Source: Chara braunii
Lineage: Eukaryota; Streptophyta; Charophyceae; Charales; Characeae
Assembly: GCA_003427395.1 (NCBI GenBank)
Contig: BFEA01000343.1
Location: 237,623-291,862, forward strand
Direction: 5' to 3'
DNA: 54,240 nt
Shown here: positions 46,528 through 54,240 of the stretch, piece by piece
How the letters are laid out: each line of letters starts with the position of its first letter
Numbering within the stretch: the stretch's first letter is position 1
The notes under the pieces: model-generated
What the model was told of the DNA's origin: nothing
Seen by the model: only the letters and a program-made list of their open reading frames with translations
The model's database searches: none
Translations under genes and position numbers: made by a program

Positions 46528-47450
46528 GGTCCCCATAAGTTTGGGGAGACCCAGTGCTTTGATTATTTTGGTTTGCATGGATCGTCAGACCCTTCTATAA
46601 GTTTAGGGGGTCTGATTGCTTTAGAGGCTGGGATGTCCCCATAAGTTTGGGGAGACCCAGTGCTATGGCTTTGCATGGAGGGTCAGGCTGTTCTATAAGT
46701 TTAGGTGACCTGACTGCTCTAACTTGTGAAGGGTCTGATTATGCCTGATTTTCAGGGACTCGGGGCATTCAATAAGTTTTGGTGTCTTGGGTTGTCTTGT
46801 TTTCACTGGGGTTTTGTCTATTTTTTTTGTTTCTGAACGAGGAGGTCTGAGCTGTTCTATAAGTTTAGGTGGCTCAGCCTCTTCCTGATTTTTATTCTGA
46901 AGAAGTAATCTTGGCAAAAGGGCAGACCCTTCTGTAAGTTCAGGGGGTCTGACTCGATGCCACACACATGGTGATTCAGAGAGAAATGAAATTGGCAGAG
47001 AGTTAGACCCTTCTGTAAGTTCAGGGGGTCTGGCTCAAAGCCTCGCACATGCTGGAACCCAATGGTTATAACTTGGCTATACTTTATTACTATTCTATTT
47101 AAGAACGAGCTAATCAGACTGTTCTATAAGTTTAGGTGGTCTGACTATAGCCTATCACAACCTGAAGAGAGTATAATTAAGAATAAAACTGGTGGTAAAC
47201 TGGGGCAGACTGGAGTTAAGTTAGTTAAGTCATATGCAACCTTAGAAGATAAGGGCAAAGACAAGTAACTTGGATACTTAAAACAGTTCAGGGTGACTAG
47301 AGTGGTCTAGTCATGTGCCCAAAGAAGAGAAAAGTAGTTGTGCCCTCTATTTGTGTATACTTGGCCAAGTCAGGACGCTTTATAAGTTTAGGTATTCTGA
47401 CTCTAGGCCTGGCTAAGTTGGGCGCGCTCTGTAAGTTCAGGCGGCCTGGC
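46528..47450. repeat. Hairpin array, LTR copy C (eleven motifs)
   Basis: Eleven copies of a TCTATAAGTTTAGG-like loop flanked by short complementary arms that differ between copies: CAGACCC/GGGTCTG (46586-46592, 46608-46614; again 46923-46929, 46945-46951), TCAGG/CCTGA (46683-46687, 46709-46713), CTGAGC/GCTCAG (46847-46852, 46872-46877), TCAGAC/GTCTGA (47114-47119, 47139-47144), GTCAG/CTGAC (47369-47373, 47397-47401). It is the inverted equivalent of the arrays in A and B. Confidence 0.88.
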
Positions 47451-47689
47451 CTATGCCTTATGTAAGATGGGTATAAAGAGTTAAATCATTGAGAGATCAC
47501 GAACTATTGTTTGTTCAGGTTGACTTGGGACTGACGAGAGTACTTACCTTTGTGGTTTGACCTGCATGTGACTGAGTGAGGTTACTACTTAGTATGAGTT
47601 TCAGACTGATAGGTAGTTGCTTTAGTTGCTCGCCACGTGCTAGAGCCATAGGAGTTGGTGTCAATTCCTGCATTTTTCTGTAGTAATTT

Positions 47690-48300
47690 TTTTACTTAGG
47701 TCAATTCTTGCATTTTCTGGGATCTTTTTTTATACTTGGCTTTGTATAAATTTTGACAAGCTACTTTCTCTACGGGAAGCACTGCCGAAATTTTTACAAA
47801 TCCAAGGAGTTAGTCGAATTTTGACTTATCAGAAGTTCGACTTTGTCTTTTCTTATATCTGACTTAGTAAAAATTTGGAAAGTCTCCTTTTCTAAAGAGA
47901 GTGCTGCAAAATTTTTGCTAATTCAGCGAGTTAGACTAAAATTGGACTTTGAGAAGTCAAAGTTACTTTCGAATTCTGGACTTAGTCTTGTATAAATTTT
48001 GGAATAGCTCTTTTCTAAAGGGAGAACTGTTGAAATTTCTGCAAAACTAAGGAGTTAGTTAAATTTTGTCTAAGTTGAACTCGAGTTGTCTTTTCAGTTC
48101 ATGTCTGACTTTGTATAAATCTAGGAAGTCTCCCTTTCTAAATTAATGCTGCCCAAATTTCTACTAATTCAGGGAGTTAAGCAGAATTTGACTTTCCAGA
48201 GTTAGAGATCATTTCTGCTTTCATATCTGGACTTATATAAATTATGGAGAGACACTTTCTCTACGGGAAGCGCTGCCGAAATTTTCTTAGTTTAAGGGAG
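47690..48300. repeat. Five-unit, about 122-bp repeat array, copy C
   Basis: Units recognised by ATAAATTTTG-type starts near 47746, 47868, 47991, 48114 and 48236 (spacing 122-123), each with a TTTCTCTACGGGAAGC-like centre, a GAAATTT arm and a GGAGTTAG tail. The arms are roughly inverted, giving one hairpin per unit. Confidence 0.85.
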
Positions 48301-48571
48301 ATAGTTATATCTTAATAGGTGACGACTCAGGTGATCCACTTTGTATGAGGGAGATTCTGCCATAGGCCTGCCTTTCTTTGGGGCGCTGGCTTAGAAGAAG
48401 ACCTAGACTTGACTATCAGGAAAGTCTTGAGTGATAACGTGTCATGGAGATTTGATCCCCATACTTTGACGATTTAGCTTGGACTTTGACCTGTCGTATG
48501 ATACAAGTCTCCTTTGATCATCTGATTCAAGATTCGGACTAGATTCAACTTGATCCTTTGAAGATCATCAA

Positions 48572-48590
48572 TTGTTATCACTGATAACAG
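48572..48590. repeat. Conserved palindrome, LTR copy C
   Basis: TTGTTATCACTGATAACAG, the inverted counterpart of the site at 20754-20772. Confidence 0.75.
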
Positions 48591-50613
48591 GTCGGTTGCT
48601 GATTCGTCGGTCTACGACTCAATTCCAACCCACCCTCCACACTCAACCTAAAAAGCTATAGCCCTGGTGATTTCATTTGTTTCATTAAGGTTTCACCCGG
48701 ACTTTTATTGAATGGCTATTTAACAAAGGTACAAAGTATTTAATTAAGGTTGGTTGGACAGGAGGTTGGGGCTTGCATGGCTAAAGCGAGGGGTATGAGT
48801 GCAGAGGTTGGTTGGGGTTGACTCCGTGTAGTATGTGGACTGTTGTTTGACTCTTTGATGTGATTGCAGGTATGCGCTGTGACTTAGATCCTGGATTTGA
48901 CTGTCTGCGATCACATATATACGTATGGTTATGAGGAACCCCACTGAGACTGTGAGAAGTGATCATCACATACTTACCCCTTTATATATGTATACATGGG
49001 TGTACTAGGGGTGAATGTCTGCATGAACTAAGGGCCCCCGTACTAAGAGCCTACTCAGAGGTTAGGACTGAGAGACATAGGGAAGACCTTTCCTTTTATT
49101 TGTTTTGCTTCTTGGGGGTTTTCCTAGTCGGACGTTGGTCCTGGGCCGGGATTCAAGGTCCTTGTCCAGGACATCCCAAACCCTAGGCTCCGTCGGGGAG
49201 GGATTCCCCCTCGCACAGAGCCTATTTGCATTGCCCATTGAGGCACCCCACCCTGAAGGCGGAAATGTCGCAAGGGCCGAACGGCATGTCCTTCAGCCGT
49301 TCAATATCGTGTGGGGTAACCCCTCACAATATATTCCTTCAGCCATTCAATATCGCGAGGCTGGAGCCGGGATTACCACATACGATTGGCATCATGGGTT
49401 GGTATGAGACTGGTCTGCAGTTGCGCGACTTTATATTAGAATCTCGCGCGCAACGTTTTGCCGCCCTAGTGTTTAACAGTTATGGGATCAAAAGGGGTCT
49501 GCACATATGCACGAACGCTTGGGATTTCTACAGGCCGCTAACACCACCCGAAAAGGGGAGGGTACCCCAAGATTTTGTTTTCGTTCGGGGTAAAGGGGAC
49601 CTTCGGTCTATTTGTGTTTTTTAAGATTTATAGTAGGACGTTGTAGTCCGTGACAGCCGTCAAAGTCAATCCCCTTGACTTCTGTCCAGGCCTGGAGAGA
49701 GGCTCATCTCCAGGGCAGTAAGAAACGACTGTCACCACAGGTATGGACCTGTGTATCACCCACTTTGCACAGAGTGCAGAAGAGGGTGTGTGGTCTTCAA
49801 CCGCACATGGCGGTTGTCCAGCGTCAAGAGATTAACCCTCAAGGCGCGTGTCAGCCGACACTTGAGTGTCAAATGCGACCCTCGAGATTAACGAGGACCG
49901 CATGAGTATGGGTACTACATAGTACGTCATCATTGCGACCGCTTGCGTACTCTTGCATTGCTAGTCGATATGAGTAGGCCCTGCGTCCGCACGATTTTGT
50001 ACTAAGTCCCGCACGCGACGCCTATCCGATTTCCGCATCAGAAAGTTATGGGACGGCTACCGAGGGGCTAAGAGCGTTGTCGTGTTGTTTATATTGTGTC
50101 GTTTCGTATACGTGCGTGTGTGTATTTTATTTTTGTATCTGTTGGAGTGATGCGCGTGGTGTGTGGGATGCATCCTAGTCGACCGACGACGGGCCGCGCC
50201 TGGGACCTCAACCCCCCAAGATGTCGGTTCACGTGCGGGTCCGATAGAGGCGTATTACCGCGCGTACCCCCTATGCTACAGCGAACGAGAAACGCCCTCG
50301 ACTGGTCCACCTGTGCGATTGCAACTGATTAACTTTTGTACTGTGGATTGGTAGCTCGGCAGGGATACGCCCACCGACGGGAGGTGACAACTCCCGTAAG
50401 GTGGAGGCAAGTCGTGCCTCGCGTAGGCCCTATCCTGTCGTAGGGGTTCGCGAGAGGTATGGCTGGCGCACTCGGCCGGAGCGGCTTGCGGAAGCTCCAC
50501 ATGTATAGTTGCGACGAAGGATTTAAACCAACTCCTGCGTGACGCGGCTGGGAGGGTCCCGTGCTACCCTGATGCGGTGTCGGACCGATGCGCTCGACAG
50601 CGGGACAAGCGGC

Positions 50614-50744
50614 GGGGACCGGTAACGTCCCAAGGAAAAATGGCGGCACGGTATGAAGTGTAAAAAAAATAAAACAAGGTGCACCGTCAAGATCGGAGAT
50701 CTTGACGACCAAATTTATTAGCACCACTAGTGCAAGCACTAGTG
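50614..50744. repeat. Three-hairpin module, copy 1
   Basis: Hairpin a: GGGAC/GTCCC (50615-50619, 50627-50631). Hairpin b: CGTCAAGATC/GATCTTGACG (50685-50694, 50698-50707), 3-nt loop. Hairpin c: CACTAGTG twice (50725-50732, 50737-50744), 4-nt loop. Confidence 0.9.
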
Positions 50745-50971
50745 AGAGCAAGTGAGATGGCAAAAAGAAAAATAAAAAAGTAAAGAAAACAAGGGCTAGA
50801 GGCATGAGAGCAATCCGAAAAATCTCAGATTAGCCTCCCCAAGAAAATGGGGCAAAAAAAGTCAGCATGAGGAAAATAGGCCTCCGAAAAAAAATCGGTG
50901 CAAGGGGACCCACCGTTTGGGAGAGAGGAGGACTAACGGTGGCTCCCAAGAGCATGGAAGGGCCACAACTG

Positions 50972-50993
50972 CAGTCCGAAAAATAACGGACTG
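50972..50993. repeat. CAGTCCG/CGGACTG hairpin 1
   Basis: Perfect 7-bp arms (50972-50978, 50987-50993), 8-nt A-rich loop. First member of a dispersed set. Confidence 0.85.
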
Positions 50994-51042
50994 ACGCTTG
51001 GACATAGGAAGGGTCAAAACTAAGAGGGAGAGGCAAGAAAAG

Positions 51043-51370
51043 AGCCTTAACGGCTAGTTGACACTTGACAAGCAAAAAGAAAAAGAAAAAGAAAAAGAAA
51101 AAGAAAATGTGGGAGAATGAGACAAGGAGAGTGAGAGGGAGTGAGTGAGTTGGCCGTTAGTAGGGACTGCAGCAAGTAGGGATGGCCAAGTTCCAACTGT
51201 CCAAGAAAGGAGGAAAAAAAAAAAGAAAAAAAAAAAAAATTGAGAAAAGGGCCTTAACGGCTAGTTGACACTTGGCCGTCAATTGGGACTGCAGCAAGTA
51301 GGGACTGCCAAGTCCCAGATGCCCACAAGTGGAGGGAAAAAAAAAGAAAAAGAAAAGAAAAAGAAAAGTA
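51043..51370. repeat. Diverged repeats and A/G tracts
   Basis: GCCTTAACGGCTAGTTGACA occurs at 51044 and 51251 (207 bp apart), and GGGACTGCAGCAAGTAGGGA near 51163 and 51285. AAAAAG-type tracts lie at 51074-51108, 51213-51240 and 51336-51370. Confidence 0.85.
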
Positions 51371-51469
51371 AAAGAGGCAAAGTCAAAAGGGCACTAACGG
51401 GCGAAACCGACCACCTAGGAGAAGGATTTTGGACCAGGTTCACTTGGGCAATATGACAGTTACAAAGGA

Positions 51470-51516
51470 CCTTGATTTTCTTTAATTTATGCTGAGAAAA
51501 TTAAAGAAAATCAAGG
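51470..51516. repeat. 19-bp perfect AT-rich hairpin
   Basis: Arms 51470-51488 and 51498-51516 are exact reverse complements (CCTTGATTTTCTTTAATTT on the left), loop of 9 nt. Two further G-C pairs are possible outside one mismatch. Confidence 0.93.
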
Positions 51517-51702
51517 CCCCATGCAACTGAAAAATAACGGACTGCATGAGGGAGACCAAAAACATGTTTTGAGTGCACCGGGAGTCAAAATTGAGACCGG
51601 ATGCACTTGGGAAGTGACCGCTTGACTTTATTTTGGTAGGGGGCTAGTTGAGGGACATTGGGGCAAGGAAAACTACATTGGGGCAAGGAAAACTGCCCCT
51701 AA

Positions 51703-51728
51703 TGCAGTCCGAGATGTAGCGGACTGCA
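51703..51728. repeat. TGCAGTCCG/CGGACTGCA hairpin 2
   Basis: Perfect 9-bp arms with an 8-nt loop (AGATGTAG). Same loop length as hairpin 1. Confidence 0.9.
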
Positions 51729-51864
51729 TAGGAAGGGGCAAACATAAGGTTTTGGGGCTCCGGGAGTTGAAATTGAGCCCAGATGCCTTATGAAAATTAA
51801 CGTTTTATTTTCCTTAGGCATGAGGCATGATGTGGGGTTGTGGAACTGGTAGATTGGTCGTGGA

Positions 51865-51890
51865 TGCAGTCCGAGAAATTTTGGACTGCA
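51865..51890. repeat. TGCAGTCCG/TGGACTGCA hairpin 3
   Basis: Same as hairpin 2 with one C-to-T change that leaves a G-U pair; 8-nt loop. Confidence 0.88.
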
Positions 51891-52215
51891 CATGGATGGC
51901 CGGGCCAAGGGAAAAAGGGTCACGGCATGTCGAAAACATTAGAAAACGGCGCCGCGGGCCTAGGGGAGTGTGACGGTAAAACGACAATGGCACGGTGGGG
52001 GTCCCGCGGCCGGGAAATTATCAACGGCGCTTGGGGCGCATGAAAAAAATAATAAAACAAAACTGTCGGGGACATGGGAAGTCCCAAATAAAAATTGGAC
52101 GTCAACCGGGATGACGCCGGGGGCCAAAGGGGACGAAACAAAAATTGTCGGAAAATGGGCCTTGTCGACGGCACCGCCGGCGGAGCGGAAAAATGGGACT
52201 AGTATGGGAAGCGGC

Positions 52216-52346
52216 GGGGACCTGAGGTGTCCCGAGGGGGAGACCACTAGACAAGATGAGGAGCGGCCGTGAGGAATAAATGGCGATGTCGAGATCAAGG
52301 ATCTCGACGGTGGAAAATATTAGCATCACTAGTGTGAACGCTAGTG
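52216..52346. repeat. Three-hairpin module, copy 2
   Basis: Same layout 1602 bp to the right: GGGAC/GTCCC (52217-52221, 52229-52233), GTCGAGATC/GATCTCGAC (52288-52296, 52300-52308), CACTAGTG/CGCTAGTG (52327-52334, 52339-52346). Confidence 0.9.
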
Positions 52347-52677
52347 GGGCTCAAACGGGTGAAAACGGGAGCGAGGAGCAATACAAAAATAATAAGGGGG
52401 GAGGTTGCCCAGCAGTCCGGGGTATTTCGAACTAGCTATGCACAACAAAATAAACGCCCAAGGGGCTCCAAACAAAGAACAGGCTAGCCAAGAAAAATCG
52501 GAACCAAGGGGGCCCTAAATGGAGGCTAACGGGAGGGAAATGAGCTCCCTAGGGGCATGGGCATGCCAACCTTGTGAGCCGGGGTATAACGGCCAACAGT
52601 CGGTCATGAACTTGGCTACAATCAAGGCCCTCAGGCCCAGAAAGAGAATGCGCAGCAAAGTGACACATGTCACAATA

Positions 52678-52745
52678 AAAATAAAAGAAAAAGAAAAGAA
52701 AAAGAAGAGAAAAAGGAGGGAGAATGAAAAAAAAAAGGAGGAATG
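52678..52745. repeat. A/G-rich tract
   Basis: AAAAGAAAAAG-type run aligned with the tract at 51074-51108 under the 1602-bp offset. Confidence 0.85.
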
Positions 52746-53395
52746 GGTGGAGGAGAGTGTGTCGGCCCATTGGGATGGCTGCAGTAGGGACTGCCGGGTC
52801 CCAATGATGACCTCACTCCTCCTAGATTCAAGCAGTGCAGGCCGGATTGCTGAGATATGACCCTTGGGGCCATATCTCAACAAAATCTGAATTTAAAAGA
52901 GCAAAAATAAAAGAAAATGCAAAGGGTGAAAATACAGTTTTCTTTTGGACCATGGATCTGAAATCAGATCTCATGGTGGAGAGAAAACAACCGTTTTTTG
53001 TGGACCAGCAAAAAACGGCTAGGTCCAGAATGAGGTGGCAGCCTAAAAAGAAAAGAAATAAAAAGAAGAAAAAGACGAAACAGTGCATTTGGCCCAAAAG
53101 GAGAGCCAGATGAATCAAAAATTGAAAAAATAGACTTAGGGGCTCAAAATTGAAGCATGGGCTACTAGGGGGTAGCACGGATTATTGCTGGCTTTGGTTC
53201 TCAGCCAGATCCAAGCCTGAGAATGTGCCGCCCTTTAGAAAAATATTCCAGCCTACCCAAGGGAGGCCGAAACCTGAAAAAATTGAGAAAAAGGCCCACT
53301 CGGTCGTTTTCCTTCAAATAAAATTGCCCCTTGGACACTAGGACCCAAGGGGGCAGCATTTGTGAAATGAAAAAGAGGCCGGAGTAGGCCAAGAG

Positions 53396-53428
53396 GCAAT
53401 CCGAGTTGGTACCAACCAATCGGACTGC
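53396..53428. repeat. Nested palindrome related to the CAGTCCG set
   Basis: Outer arms GCAATCCGA and TCGGACTGC (one mismatch) enclose a perfect 12-bp palindrome GTTGGTACCAAC (53405-53416). Confidence 0.8.
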
Positions 53429-53560
53429 ATGAACCTGGCCAAAAAGAGGCCGAGGTGCCCCCGGAGAGGCCTAGAGGTGAAAATTGGCCTTGGGGTTACC
53501 TCGGTTCACCTTGAGGCACTTGGGAGGGCCCAAGGGCTGGACGGACTGCTGTTCCCAGCC

Positions 53561-53568
53561 TATATAAG
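53561..53568 (+). promoter_or_regulatory. TATA box of a probable core promoter
   Basis: TATATAAG in CAGCCTATATAAGCTGGGG. Transcription would start near 53590-53600. The downstream 350 bp have no recognised coding sequence and contain a tandem splice-donor-like GGTAAGGTGAGT near 53984. Confidence 0.5.
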
Positions 53569-54126
53569 CTGGGGATTCAGTCCGCCACACTCACACTTGC
53601 ATGAGGAGTACCTATGCTGCTCAAATGACCCCATGAGAGCTCTAGAGGCAATTGGAGAGTAGTGAGGGGAACCCTAGCCAGTTCGGGAGCTTGGAGGGGA
53701 CTGTGAGCTAGTAGGAGGAGGCTCTACAAGCTAGTGGTAGTGGAGGAGGTAATCCGCCATAACTCCCAGGCTAGTGGAGAGGAAGGAAGGACTGAGAGGA
53801 GTCCCCTTAGCCCTCCTAGAGGGGAGGACTCCCTAGTCTTAGTGATAGGAGCCCGTGGGAACTTGGAAGAAGAAGGAGAGAGGGAAGAGAAGGTGTGAAG
53901 AAGGAGGTAGCCATAGCCAAGGAGGAGTTGTGCAAGGGGGAGAGGAAGCCTCATTGAGATCGATACTCCATCTCCAAGATATTGGTAAGGTGAGTGGGAG
54001 GAAGAAAATGTATCTTCTCCCCTATCCTCTTCCCCATCTTCCTCCTCACTCCCTTCTCCTTTTCCATCTTCCTTTTCGTCTCCTTCCTCATCTTCTTCTT
54101 CACGTTCTTCTTCACCTTCTCCGTCT

Positions 54127-54240
54127 TCCTTCTTCTTCTTCTTCTTCTTCTTCTTCTTCTTCTTCTTCTTCTTCTCTTTCTTTTTCTTCTTCTTCTTCTT
54201 CCTCTTCTTCTGATTCTTCCCCTTTTTTTTTTTTTTTTTT
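54127..54240. repeat. (TTC)n microsatellite and terminal T run
   Basis: TTC repeats from 54127 with interruptions to about 54212, then an 18-base T run that reaches the window end. Confidence 0.95.

Larger units (their letters stand above)
42218..50599 (+). repeat. Giant LTR, copy C (diverged, apparently solo)
   Basis: 8382 bp from TGTCGGTGCGAATACCC to GCGCTCGACA, inverted relative to A and B. Colinear homology is clear at the first 200 bp, and from about 46010 to the end (cassette near 46130-46250, hairpin array, AT-armed repeats, palindrome, R-U5). The middle (about 42450-46000) is largely different and includes the U6-like segments. No PBS follows its right end and no second LTR or 5-bp target duplication (ACTAG versus GCGGG) was seen. 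Confidence 0.8.
50600..54240. mobile_element. Unclassified repeat family with hairpin modules
   Basis: No protein is recognisable. The stretch is built of recurring short inverted repeats, A/G-rich tracts, and two diverged tandem segments offset by 1602 bp. It ends with a TATA box and a promoter-like region (53561), then a pyrimidine-rich microsatellite. The layout would suit the LTR or leader of another retroelement. Edges are not defined; it starts where LTR copy C ends and may continue left of that LTR. Confidence 0.5.

Noticed and set aside
50331-50475. A true tRNA gene
   Set aside because: No acceptor stem pairing or proper T-arm at tRNA distance; only the A-box region resembles tRNA.
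54060-54240. CRISPR-like regular repeats
   Set aside because: Plain TTC microsatellite and T run without spacers. No CRISPR array anywhere in the window.

Overview
The window reads as nuclear DNA of a green plant (streptophyte) with a repeat-rich genome. The support is a two-exon plant-type linker histone H1 gene present twice in tandem, Ty3/gypsy retrotransposon remains, a tRNA-Asp-type primer-binding site of the kind plant LTR elements use, and a TA-flanked MITE. I cannot name the species. Draft-assembly marks are plain: isolated Ns, one 135-base N gap, and an intact Tn5/Nextera junction adapter inside the sequence.

Layout. (1) 1-5757: two tandem H1 units. Copy 2 (ATG 4420, stop 5755-5757) is intact. 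Copy 1 (ATG 762) breaks at an N followed by a (GT)n run and lacks about the last 81 residues. (2) 5758-10049: no recognisable gene, a few short tandem duplications. (3) 10050-15646: a decayed Ty3/gypsy element with gag zinc knuckle, protease, RT, RNase H and integrase pieces in order on the + strand. It is full of stops and frameshifts and is interrupted by a 182-bp MITE and by a tandem/inverted repeat block. (4) 16225-17724: a broken protein-like ORF of unknown family. (5) 19247-39343: a 20.1-kb LTR element on the minus strand with very long LTRs (about 7.2 kb each, TGTC...GACA ends), a PBS next to the 5' LTR, and a 5.6-kb interior without pol. (6) 39344-42217: non-coding, with microsatellite, gap and minisatellite. 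(7) 42218-50599: a third, diverged, oppositely oriented copy of the same LTR, apparently solo, which carries three U6-snRNA-like segments. (8) 50600-54240: another repeat family with a duplicated hairpin module (offset exactly 1602 bp) and a TATA-containing promoter-like end.

Only H1 copy 2 looks like a working host gene. The rest is nested mobile and repetitive DNA. The most unusual content is in the giant-LTR family: arrays of short hairpins whose loop is conserved while the stem arms change in complementary fashion, a second array of about 122-bp repeats, and, in one copy, the U6-like array. The neighbouring family at the right end has its own hairpin set, also with at least one compensatory change. 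All identity and count statements are by eye.
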